From Alphaproteobacteria bacterium (GTDB lineage Bacteria > Pseudomonadota > Alphaproteobacteria > SHVZ01), in NCBI GenBank assembly GCA_009694025.1, contig SHVZ01000001.1, positions 1-64,000 on the forward strand: a DNA stretch of 64,000 nt, in the 5' to 3' direction. Below the pieces are notes generated by a model that made no database searches, was not told the origin of the DNA, and saw only the letters and a program-made list of their open reading frames with translations. A program made the position numbers and the translations under genes. Shown one piece after another: positions 20,204 through 28,771 of the stretch; the first letter of the stretch is position 1; each line of letters starts with the position of its first letter.

Positions 20204-21135
20204 GGCTTGCCGCTGAAATGCCGATAGAGGCCGTCAAGAAGGGCGCCGCCTTTCTCGAGGCGGGTTTCGTCGGTGTCGTCGCCGGCGGCGATACCTGCGA
20301 AGGCGAGCGCCAGGCCGGCCGCCTCCGGGCGGCCGAACTTGCCGTCCTTCAGGTCGATGTCGTGGACGATCTCGGCAAGCGCCGTGAGCGCCAGATCGTC
20401 GCGACCGAGGCGAAGGGTCAACACCTCGAAGGTGCACCGATCGCCCTCGTGGGTGAACTCGCCGTCGTAGGTGTCGAAGCGGAGCTCCCCCGACTTCGGC
20501 GAATAGCCTTGGGGCGCGACGAACTTGAAGCGCGCCTTGGGATCGATGAACCGGCGGATCAGCCAGGCCGACGCGATGCGATCGACCTGGACGCCCCGCC
20601 GCGTCACCCACACGCGTTCGGTCAGGCCGGCGAGCGCATCGGGAACCGGTGACGGTCCGCCGCCGAGCCTCTGCTCGAGCTCGCCGAGAAGCCCATCGAC
20701 GGCCTCGCGGCCCTCGCTGCCGAAGAAGTCGATCCGACGGACCTCCTCGAAGCGCCGACGCAGCCGGGAGAGACGCCCGCGTGGGTCCTCGGCGCCCGCG
20801 TCCAGGCGCCGCGCCTCCTCGGCGATCTCGGCGTAGTCGGCGTCGCGGGCGGCGAGGAACAGGGCCCGGGCCTCGCCGTCGCCGATTCCGTCGATGAGGC
20901 GCGCCTCGCAGATCGATGCCTCACCGCCGCCCTCGACGATCTCGCGCCGGAGCCATTGCAGGTCTTCGAGCGCCTCGGCCGACGCCGGCAGGACGTAGAC
21001 CGCGTTCTTCAGCGAGACGGCGCCGATCGCTTGGAGCCGCCGCCAGGTCTTGACGCGCAGATAGGCCGGCTTCGGCGGAATCTGGTGGAACAGCAGGAGC
21101 CAGCGGAGATCCGCCGGCGGGTCGGCCTCGGGCAT
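20200..21135 (-). CDS. chrB: ChrB-type chromate resistance/regulatory protein
   Basis: Typical ChrB N- and C-terminal domains (WLLLFHQIPPKPAYLRVKTWRRLQ; WVTRRGVQVDRIASAWLIRRFIDPKARFKFV). Confidence 0.85.
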   Translation of the reverse strand: MPEADPPADLRWLLLFHQIPPKPAYLRVKTWRRLQAIGAVSLKNAVYVLPASAEALEDLQWLRREIVEGGGEASICEARLIDGIGDGEARALFLAARDADYAEIAEEARRLDAGAEDPRGRLSRLRRRFEEVRRIDFFGSEGREAVDGLLGELEQRLGGGPSPVPDALAGLTERVWVTRRGVQVDRIASAWLIRRFIDPKARFKFVAPQGYSPKSGELRFDTYDGEFTHEGDRCTFEVLTLRLGRDDLALTALAEIVHDIDLKDGKFGRPEAAGLALAFAGIAAGDDTDETRLEKGGALLDGLYRHFSGKP

Positions 21136-21208
21136 GGTGCCATTATAAGAGAAGCGTGGATGAAAGATACACTTGTATCTTGCGAGATACGTGTGCTATA
21201 TAGACGCC
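21136..21208. promoter_or_regulatory. Divergent chrB/chrC promoter region with palindrome AGATACA-CT-TGTATCT (21165-21180) and a third AGATAC (21185-21190)
   Basis: + strand: TTGTAT (21173-21178) - 18 - TATATA (21197-21202), 6 bp before ATG 21209. - strand: GTATCT - 17 - TATAAT (21147-21142), 6 bp before ATG 21135. Confidence 0.6.
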
Positions 21209-22129
21209 ATGACACACGCCATTACCCCCCTCGCCTTCAAGCCGAGCCGCCTCGACGGCCTCTCGGCCAAGCTGGTCTCTAGCCATTACGTCAACAACTA
21301 CGGCGGCGCGGTCCGTCGGCTGAACGCGATCGAGGCGAGGCTCGCGGCCCTCGATCTCGCCGCCGAACCCGGCTTTGTCGTCAACGGCATCGCTCGCGAG
21401 GCGCTGATCGCCCACAACTCGATGGTGCTGCATGAGGTGCATTTCGACGGGCTCGGCGGCACCGGCGCCCCGGGAGGAGCGGTCGCCGACGCACTCGCCC
21501 GCGACTTCCAGGGTGTGGAGCGCTGGCAGCGCGCCTTTGCCGCCATGGGCAAGGCGCTCGCCGGCGGCTCCGGATGGGTGATCCTCGCCTGGTCGCGGCG
21601 GGCAAACCGCCTGGTGAACCAATGGGCCGCCGATCATGCGCACGTGTTGGCCGATGCCGAGCCGATCCTGGCCCTCGACATGTACGAGCACGCCTATCAC
21701 CAGGACTTCGGCGCCGACGCCGGGCGCTATGTCGACACGGTCCTGCGCAACCTGCATTGGGGCCGGATCTCCGCTCGCTACGAGATGGCCCGCGCGCGGC
21801 GTACCGTGTCGCCTGCCGCTGCCGGCGTGCCCGTCGAGGCGGTCCTCGCCGATCGCGAATCGGTTCTGCTCGTCGACGTCCGCCTTCCCGACGACTACGC
21901 CGCCTCGGGCCTCCGCATGCCCGGTGTCGCCTGGCACGATCCGAGCAGGGTCGAAGAGTGGGGCCGGCACCTCTCGCGCGGTCGCCGGGTGGTCGTCTCC
22001 TGCGTCTACGGCTTCGAGGTCAGCCTCGAAGCCGCCGCCGCGCTCCGGCGCCTTGGATTCGATGCCGACATCCTGTCTGGAGGCCTCGCCGCCTGGCGGG
22101 CCGCCGGTGGCCCGGTCGAACCGATCTGA
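21209..22129 (+). CDS. chrC: ChrC-like Fe/Mn superoxide dismutase fused to C-terminal rhodanese domain
   Basis: SHYVNNYGGAVRRLN, LHEVHFDGLGG, LALDMYEHAYHQDFG (SOD ligands); C-terminal LLVDVRLPDDY...VVVSCVYGFEVS...GGLAAWRAAGGPVEP (rhodanese). Confidence 0.85.
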   Translation: MTHAITPLAFKPSRLDGLSAKLVSSHYVNNYGGAVRRLNAIEARLAALDLAAEPGFVVNGIAREALIAHNSMVLHEVHFDGLGGTGAPGGAVADALARDFQGVERWQRAFAAMGKALAGGSGWVILAWSRRANRLVNQWAADHAHVLADAEPILALDMYEHAYHQDFGADAGRYVDTVLRNLHWGRISARYEMARARRTVSPAAAGVPVEAVLADRESVLLVDVRLPDDYAASGLRMPGVAWHDPSRVEEWGRHLSRGRRVVVSCVYGFEVSLEAAAALRRLGFDADILSGGLAAWRAAGGPVEPI

Positions 22130-22147
22130 CAAAGTGGAGCGCATCCG

Positions 22148-22600
22148 ATGAAATGGATCACCCGCGAACGACCCAAGATCGACCGTATCGCCTGTCCATG
22201 GCTGGTCGAGCGCTTCATCGACAGGGAAGCGGAGTTCCTCTACGTGCCCGCGAACCAGGTCCGGACCATCGCGGCCGAAACCGGCGCCATCCCCTACGAT
22301 GTGCCCGACGTCGAGCTCAGCCACGTCGGTCCGCTCTGCAGCTTCGATGCCTTCCTCGAGAAGTACCGGCTCTACGACCCGGCGCTTCAGGATCTCGCCG
22401 TCATCGTCCGCGGCGCCGACACGGGCCATCCGGAGCTGTCACCGCAGTCGCCGGGGTTGCTTGCCGTCTCGCTCGGCCTCTCCCGCGTCTTCTCCGACGA
22501 TCACGAAATGCTTCGCCACGGCATGGTTCTCTATGATGCGCTCTATGCCTGGTGCCGCGAAGGACGAGGAGAAACCCATGGCTGGCCGCCCGCCGCATGA
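22148..22600 (+). CDS. Stand-alone ChrB C-terminal domain protein
   Basis: MKWITRERPKIDRIACPWLVERFIDREAEFLYVP; same signature as the C-terminal half of ChrB; inside the chr locus. Confidence 0.85.
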   Translation: MKWITRERPKIDRIACPWLVERFIDREAEFLYVPANQVRTIAAETGAIPYDVPDVELSHVGPLCSFDAFLEKYRLYDPALQDLAVIVRGADTGHPELSPQSPGLLAVSLGLSRVFSDDHEMLRHGMVLYDALYAWCREGRGETHGWPPAA

Positions 22601-23931
22601 CCAAACCTAGCTTCGGAGAGGCCTTCCGCCTCTGGGCCAAGCTCGGCTTCATCAATTTCGGCGGGCCTGCCGCCCAGATCGCGATGATGCACCGGATGCT
22701 GGTCGACGAGCGGCGCTGGGTCGGGGAGACCCGGTTCCTGCACGCCCTCAACTACTGCACGCTGCTGCCGGGGCCCGAGGCCCAGCAGCTCGCCACCTAC
22801 ATCGGCTGGCTCCTGCACCGGACCTTGGGCGGCATCGTCGCAGGCTCGATGTTCATTCTGCCGGGCTTCCTCTGCGTCATGGCGTTGTCCTGGCTCTATG
22901 CCGTCCATGGCGACGTTCCGCTCGTCTCCGCGCTCTTCTATGGCCTCCAAGCAGCGATCCTCGCCATCGTCTTCCAGGCGGTGGTCCGCATCGGCAAGCG
23001 CGCGCTCGGGAATCGGGCGATGGTGACGCTGGCGGCGCTCGCCTTCGTCGCCCTGTTCTTCCTTCAGGTGCCATTCCCGCTGGTGGTAGGCACCGCCGCC
23101 GCCGCGGGATTCCTTGGTCATCGCTTCGCGCCCGAGCTGTTCAAAGGATCTGGGCACGGCGGCGGCGGCGGCGCTGCCGACAAAGTGCTCGAGGACGGTG
23201 CCGACCATCTGACCCCGAGCACTGGCCATACCGTCGCCGTCGCCCTTATCGGAGGCGCTCTCTGGCTCGGCCCGGTCGCTATCCTGTGGATCATCTTCGG
23301 CTGGCAGTCGACCTGGACCCAGCTTGGCGTGTTCTTCTCGGAAATGGCGGTGGTGACCTTCGGCGGCGCCTATGCCGTCCTCGCTTATGTCGCTCAGGAG
23401 GCGGTCAACCAATACGGCTGGCTCGAGCCGGAGGAGATGCTGTCCGGCCTGGCGCTCGCCGAGACGACGCCGGGCCCGCTGATCCTGGTCGTCCAGTTCG
23501 TCGGGTTTCTCGCCGGATATCGCGACCCAGGCACCCTCGACCCGAGCCTTGCCGGCGCGCTGGCGGCGACGCTGGTCGTCTGGGTCACCTTCGTTCCGTC
23601 GTTTCTCTGGATCCTGGTCGGCGCGCCCTACATCGAGCGGCTGCGCGGGCTCCCTCGGCTCGATGCGGCGCTGACCGCGATCACCGCGGCGATCGTCGGC
23701 GTCATCCTCAACCTCGCCATCTGGTTCGCCCTCCATGTCGTCTTCGCCGAGGTGCGGTTCGTCGACATCGGCTGGATCCATCTGCCGCGGCCGAACTGGG
23801 CGACCCTCGACCCGGCGGCGGTCACACTCGCGCTCGCCTCGGCGATTGCCTTGTTCCGCTTCAACCGCGGCGTCGTGGAGACGCTGGCGGGAGCCGCCGT
23901 CCTCGGGATGGCGTGGCGCCTGCTGGTCTAG
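22597..23931 (+). CDS. chrA: Chromate transporter ChrA
   Basis: FGEAFRLWAKLGFINFGGPAAQIAMMHRMLVDERRWV...LPGPEAQQLATYIGWLLHR...FGGAYAVLAYVAQEAV; 4-nt overlap with upstream gene. Confidence 0.93.
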   Translation: MTKPSFGEAFRLWAKLGFINFGGPAAQIAMMHRMLVDERRWVGETRFLHALNYCTLLPGPEAQQLATYIGWLLHRTLGGIVAGSMFILPGFLCVMALSWLYAVHGDVPLVSALFYGLQAAILAIVFQAVVRIGKRALGNRAMVTLAALAFVALFFLQVPFPLVVGTAAAAGFLGHRFAPELFKGSGHGGGGGAADKVLEDGADHLTPSTGHTVAVALIGGALWLGPVAILWIIFGWQSTWTQLGVFFSEMAVVTFGGAYAVLAYVAQEAVNQYGWLEPEEMLSGLALAETTPGPLILVVQFVGFLAGYRDPGTLDPSLAGALAATLVVWVTFVPSFLWILVGAPYIERLRGLPRLDAALTAITAAIVGVILNLAIWFALHVVFAEVRFVDIGWIHLPRPNWATLDPAAVTLALASAIALFRFNRGVVETLAGAAVLGMAWRLLV

Positions 23932-24116
23932 GACGCGCGGCGTCCGATCTCGGTCCGCAGTGTGTCCGGTACGTCGACTCCGTCGGCCCGCGCCTTCTTG
24001 CGCAGCTTCAACCGCCGGTCGCCGGGGAGGCGGACGCCCGGCTGCCCGGCCATCGCCTGGAACAGGATCTCCGCCTGGGCGGCGACCATGATCTTGCCGC
24101 GGGTGACCTTGCTCAA
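23928..24116 (-). pseudogene. Possible C-terminal remnant of an Ldh2-family (malate/L-lactate) dehydrogenase
   Basis: AEILFQAMAGQPGVRLPGDRRLKLRKKARADGVDVPDTLRTEI resembles the conserved Ldh2 C-terminus (VRLPGxRR ... DGVxVPxxL); only 62 aa. Confidence 0.4.
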
Positions 24117-25298
24117 TGACAGATCTCTGACGAGCGGTGGCCGAAGGACTCGGCACAGGTCAGCCGCCCGTTCGCCACCCAGGGGGTGATGTCGATGAGG
24201 GCGCCACCGGCCTTGTCGAAGTTCATCTGGCCGCGAAGGATGGCGGAGACGTCGAGGTCGATGTGCTCGCTCATCGGCCGGACGGTCCGCAGGTTGCCGG
24301 TACGCTTGATGACTGGGACGATCGGGTTGCCGATGACGTTGCCCTGCCCGGTCGGAAACAGGTGGACGGCGAACCCGGCCGCCGCCGACGTGTTCATGAA
24401 ATAGAGGCCGGGCCCCTCGGCCGGCGTCTCGCGGTCGGCCAGGACATCGACGAACTTGGCCTTCCGGCCGATCTTCTCGAGGTTGCCGACCGCCTTCCCT
24501 TCGACGGTGGTCAGCCCTCCGGCGATGTTGCCCTTGGTCGGCTGGCTGTCAGAGAGGTCGCTGGTCTTGTTCTTGAGGATCAGGTCGTTGTAGTCGGACC
24601 AGGTATTGAGGAACTTCTCCCGCACCTGCCTGGTGGCGGCGCGGCTGGCGCAGACTTGCTCGGACCCGGTCAGCTCCGAGGTCTCCCCGAAACAGGTGGT
24701 CATGTCGACGGCGTCGACCTTGTCGATGAAGTTGCCGACGGTCGGGTTGGCGGCAAGGCCGGAGGTCGTATCGCTCTCGCCGCACTTGACCGCGACCCAA
24801 AGATCGTCGGCGTTGCAGCGCTCGCGTTGGGCCTCGCCCGCCTCTTTCAGGAATTCCTCGGCCCGCCGGCTGGCCGCCGCGATGGTCTGGAGGTCGCCGT
24901 TGCCCTCGATCGCGAAGCCCTCGACCGGCTTGCCCGAGGCGCGGATGCCGTCGACGATCCGCTTGGTCCAGCCCGGCTCGGTGCCGACGACGCCACCGCG
25001 GCGACGTTCGGGTTGGTGCCCGTGCCGATCAGGGTGCGGAAATGGGGTTTCGGTCCGCGCCGAACTGCAACCGGCGGTGGCCGTGCGGGATCGCGAGGAC
25101 GCCTTTGATATTGTTGGCCACCGCCTCGCAGGCCGCGTTCGACAGGTCGTCGACCGGCAGCGCGATGGCGTGGCTACGGACCCCGACGCCGCCGTTCTCG
25201 CGCCGATAGCCCAGAACCGAAAGCACACCGCCGGGGCGCGCTTTCGCGGCACCCCGGCGGCTTGTTGCGGACACGGCGCTTGCGCGCCGAGCCGCCAT
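24113..25298 (-). pseudogene. UxaA-family (altronate/galactarate-type) dehydratase large subunit with two frameshifts
   Basis: Homology passes through three frames: [53 protein letters not shown] / [16 protein letters not shown] / VVGTEPGWTKRIVDGIRASGKPVEGF...KCGESDTTSGLAANPTVGNFIDK...FGETSELTGSE. Breaks near 25044-25047 (CCCC) and about 24989-25003. Confidence 0.8.
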
Positions 25299-25319
25299 TG
25301 TCGAAGGCTGAAGGGCCTA

Positions 25320-25439
25320 CTACTTCTTCTTCGCGGCCTTCCGCTTCGCCGGCTTCTTCTTCGCAGCGGCCTTCTTCTTGGCCGGCTTCTTGGAAGCGGC
25401 CTTCTTCGTGGATTTCTTCGCCTTCTTCTTAGCAGCCAT
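25320..25439 (-). CDS. 39-aa Lys/Ala-rich basic protein (histone H1-tail-like)
   Basis: MAAKKKAKKSTKKAASKKPAKKKAAAKKKPAKRKAAKKK*; starts 2 nt after the upstream stop with AGGTGG as SD; below the ORF-track length cutoff. Confidence 0.6.
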   Translation of the reverse strand: MAAKKKAKKSTKKAASKKPAKKKAAAKKKPAKRKAAKKK

Positions 25440-25441
25440 GA

Positions 25442-25726
25442 TTACCACCTCTTTGTCTTGACGTTGTGGACGTGAACGTGACGGCCGAGGGTGATCGGAG
25501 CGACGGCGCGCCCGATGTTGTGGCCGTACTTAACGACGGTTTCATTGTTCTTGATATTTTCGAGCGCGATCCTGTGACCGAGGGGAACGTCGTCGAGGGC
25601 TTTGAGGGTGACGGCGTCTTCAGTGTCCATCACCAGGCCCGTGAGACTCTGTCCCTTGCGCACGTCTTCGACGACGATGACGCCAACTGTGTCAGCGCAA
25701 TTGTGCACAAGGAACGGAGGACCCAC
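25442..25726 (-). CDS. UxaA N-terminal-type SAF domain protein (dehydratase small subunit)
   Basis: TVGVIVVEDVRKGQSLTGLVMDTEDAVTLKALDDVPLGHRIALENIKNNETVVKYGHNIGRAV: SAF domain signature. Confidence 0.88.
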   Translation of the reverse strand: MGPPFLVHNCADTVGVIVVEDVRKGQSLTGLVMDTEDAVTLKALDDVPLGHRIALENIKNNETVVKYGHNIGRAVAPITLGRHVHVHNVKTKRW

Positions 25727-25959
25727 GCCGTCTTTCTCCCCGCGATCACGTCGAGACGTATGACAAGACGCAACAATTTTTCGTCTCGACAGGGGCAGCC
25801 TTACGTCGCATGCGCGCCTCTGTCAACGATTCGCAATGAAAGACCGGCGGCGGCAAGATGGTGTCAAGAACTGGCGGGTGCGACCGAGCGACCTCGTGAC
25901 GCGCGCATCGAACGATCCGCGATGAACCGCGACGAGATGTGGCATGATCGATCGAACAT

Positions 25960-25992
25960 CGAAGAAATCCGCATGTGATGCGGATTTCTTCG
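25960..25992. repeat. Perfect 15-bp inverted repeat with 3-nt loop
   Basis: CGAAGAAATCCGCAT-GTG-ATGCGGATTTCTTCG, exact reverse-complement arms. Confidence 0.9.
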
Positions 25993-26197
25993 TACTCGCG
26001 TGTGCGCAAGGTGCATCGATGGCTAAGTCGATCGCGGGACACCGATGGCCGCATGTACTTGGTGTGATCGTGCGACAACACTCGCCGCAAAATTCTTTGC
26101 CGGAACAAGCCTCAGGCGATTGACGGAGCGGCCGTTCGCAGCCGATTTCTCCACCGATTCGGAATCGCGACCGCCCGCGCCCTGCTAGAGTCCTCCC

Positions 26198-27280
26198 ATG
26201 CCGCGCCGCCCAGAGGGTTCGCTTCGCCACGGATGGACGACCGGCGCGTGCGCCGCGGCGGCGGCGCGCGCCGCCTTCGAGGCGCTTCACACCGGCCGCT
26301 TTCCAGATCCGGTAAGCATCGCGCTGCCGCGCGGCGAGCGCCCGGCCTTCGCACTCGCGAGACATGAAAGGGGAAGCGGGTGGGCCGAGGCGGCGGTCGT
26401 CAAGGATGCGGGCGATGACCCGGACGTCACCCATGGCGCGCTGATCGTCGTCCGCGTCGCCGACAACCCGGCCGGCGGCATCGCCTATCGCGCCGGCGAA
26501 GGCGTCGGCACGGTCACCCGCCCGGGTCTGGCACTGGCGGTCGGCGAGCCGGCGATCAATCCGAAGCCGCGTGAGATCATCGCGCGTGCGCTCGCGGACG
26601 CCGCCACCGACCTCGGCCGCCTGGCGGACGCGGTGGTCACCATATCCATCCCAGGCGGGGAGGAGATCGCCAAGCGCACCCTCAACAGCCGGCTCGGCAT
26701 CATCGGCGGCCTCTCGATCCTCGGCACCACCGGCATCGTCATCCCCTATTCCTGTTCATCTTGGATTCATTCGATCCATCGCGGTATCGACGTGGCCCGC
26801 GCCGCCGGCCTCGCCCATGTCGCCGGATCGACCGGGCGCGTGTCGGAAGAGGCGGTGCAGCGCCTCCATCGCCTGCCGGAGGAGGCGCTGATCGACATGG
26901 GCGACTTCGCCGGCGGCATGCTCAAGTATCTCCGCGCGCACCCGGTGCCGCGCCTCACGCTGGCCGGCGGCTTCGGCAAGCTCGCCAAACTCGCCTCCGG
27001 CCATCTCGATCTCCATTCCGGGGCGAGTCAGGTCGACCTCGACGGGCTGGTGACCGCCCTCGCGTCGCTCGGCGCCGACCCGGACCTGGTGGCGAAGGCG
27101 CGGGAGGCCGGGTCCGGCGGAGCCGTCCTGGCTCTCGCCGACGAGGCCGGACTCCCGCTCGCCGACCTCATCGCCCGGCGCAGCCGCGAGGTGGCGCTCG
27201 CCACGCTTGCCGGCGGCGTCGCGATCGACGTCGCCGTCTTCGACCGCGGCGGCCAGCTCCTCGCCCATGCCGGACCTTAA
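26198..27280 (+). CDS. cbiD: Cobalt-precorrin-5B C1-methyltransferase CbiD
   Basis: LRHGWTTGACAAAAARAA...NSRLGIIGGLSILGTTGIVIPYSCSSWIHSIHRGIDVARA. Confidence 0.93.
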   Translation: MPRRPEGSLRHGWTTGACAAAAARAAFEALHTGRFPDPVSIALPRGERPAFALARHERGSGWAEAAVVKDAGDDPDVTHGALIVVRVADNPAGGIAYRAGEGVGTVTRPGLALAVGEPAINPKPREIIARALADAATDLGRLADAVVTISIPGGEEIAKRTLNSRLGIIGGLSILGTTGIVIPYSCSSWIHSIHRGIDVARAAGLAHVAGSTGRVSEEAVQRLHRLPEEALIDMGDFAGGMLKYLRAHPVPRLTLAGGFGKLAKLASGHLDLHSGASQVDLDGLVTALASLGADPDLVAKAREAGSGGAVLALADEAGLPLADLIARRSREVALATLAGGVAIDVAVFDRGGQLLAHAGP

Positions 27281-28016
27281 GGTCCTGATCCTCGGAGGAA
27301 CCGCCGAGGCGTCGCAGCTGGCCGCTTCCGTCCTTGGTCGCCACGGCGAGCGGATCGATCTCGTCTCTTCCTTCGCCGGACGCGTCGAGGCCCTGCGGCC
27401 GCCGCCGGGGCGGATCCGCATCGGCGGTTTCGGCGGCGCCGAGGGCCTTCAGCGTTATCTCATGAGCGAGCGGATCGATCTGGTGATCGACGCCACCCAC
27501 CCCTTCGCCCGGCAGATGAGCCGGAACGCACGCGAGGCGGCCGACCGGACCGGCATTCCGCGGCTGGTGCTGTGGCGCTTGCCGTGGCCGCGCCACCCCC
27601 TGGATCGCTGGATCGAGGTCGACGGCCTCGAGGCCGCGGCCCTGGCGCTTGCCCGTCTCGGGCGGCGGGTATGGCTGACCGTCGGCGCCGCCGAGCTCGC
27701 GCCCTTCGCCGCCCTCCCCGACCGCTGGTACCTGGTCCGCCTGATCGAGGCGAAGGCGCCGCTACCGCTCGCCGATTGCACGGTGATTGAGGCGAGAGGC
27801 CCCTTCCCGCTCGAGAACGAGCGGGCCTTGATCCGCCGCCATCGCATCGACGTCCTGGTGAGCAAGGCGTCCGGGGGTGATGCCACCTACGCCAAGATCG
27901 AGGCGGCGCGCGAGGCCGATCTGCCGGTGGTGATGGTGCGCCGGCCGCTGCCCGAGCCGGGCGAGCGGGTCGAGAGCGTCGCAGACGCTGCCGACTGGAT
28001 CTCTGCGCGCCTCTAG
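27267..28016 (+). CDS. cobK: Precorrin-6A reductase (CobK/CbiJ)
   Basis: LILGGTAEASQLA...IDATHPFARQMSRNA...VSKASGGDATYAKIEAAR. Confidence 0.93.
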   Translation: MPDLKVLILGGTAEASQLAASVLGRHGERIDLVSSFAGRVEALRPPPGRIRIGGFGGAEGLQRYLMSERIDLVIDATHPFARQMSRNAREAADRTGIPRLVLWRLPWPRHPLDRWIEVDGLEAAALALARLGRRVWLTVGAAELAPFAALPDRWYLVRLIEAKAPLPLADCTVIEARGPFPLENERALIRRHRIDVLVSKASGGDATYAKIEAAREADLPVVMVRRPLPEPGERVESVADAADWISARL

Positions 28017-28771
28017 CGCCTGGGCCGCAATACGTGGCTGTGACCGGCGTCGTAGAGCCGGCTGTCGGCGAAATCCGCCTCGCCGAGCGCCCGGCCGACC
28101 AGGATGAGCGCCGTGCGGGTCACGCCGGCGGCCTTCACCTTGTCGCGGATGTCGGCGAGCGTGCCCCGGATCAGTTCCTGGTCGGGCCAGCCGACACGGA
28201 CCGCCACCACCACCGGGCAGTCGGCTCCTCGTTCAGGCGTCAACGTGCGCACCACGCGGGCCAAGTTGTTGACCGAGAGGTGGATAGCGAGAGTCGCATC
28301 GCCGGCCGCGAAGCGGCCGAGGTCTTCGCCCTCAGGCATCGGCGAGGCGCGGACGGCAGTGCGGGTCAGCACGATCGTCTGGGCGACGCCCGGCAGGGTC
28401 AGCTCCTGCCTGAGGGCGGCCGCGGCGGCGGCGAAGGCCGGGACGCCCGGCGTCACCTCATAGGGAATGCCGAGGGCGTCGAGGCGGCGCATCTGCTCGC
28501 CGATCGCGCCGTAGAGCGACGGATCGCCGGAATGGACGCGGGCGACGTCCTCGCCCCTGGCATGGGCCGTCCGCATCTCCTCGACGATGGCATCCAGCGT
28601 CATCGGCGCGGTGTCGAGCACACGCGCACCGGCCAGCGCCTCGGCGACGACCTCGCGCGGGACCAGCGAGCCGGCATAGAGCACGACCGGGCAGCGGCGG
28701 ATAAGCGCCAGCCCGCGGACCGTGATCAGGTCGGGCGCTCCCGGACCGGCGCCGATGAAATGGACGGTCAT
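28013..28771 (-). CDS. cobM: Precorrin-4 C11-methyltransferase
   Basis: MTVHFIGAGPGAPDLITVRGLALIRRCPVVLYAGSLVP...VARVHSGDPSLYGAIGEQ. Confidence 0.93.
   Translation of the reverse strand: MTVHFIGAGPGAPDLITVRGLALIRRCPVVLYAGSLVPREVVAEALAGARVLDTAPMTLDAIVEEMRTAHARGEDVARVHSGDPSLYGAIGEQMRRLDALGIPYEVTPGVPAFAAAAAALRQELTLPGVAQTIVLTRTAVRASPMPEGEDLGRFAAGDATLAIHLSVNNLARVVRTLTPERGADCPVVVAVRVGWPDQELIRGTLADIRDKVKAAGVTRTALILVGRALGEADFADSRLYDAGHSHVLRPRR

Noticed and set aside
25746-26434. ORFs on the minus strand in the intergenic region before cbiD (120 and 203 aa)
   Set aside because: Low-complexity Arg/Ser-rich translations, overlap each other and cbiD, and no coding signature.
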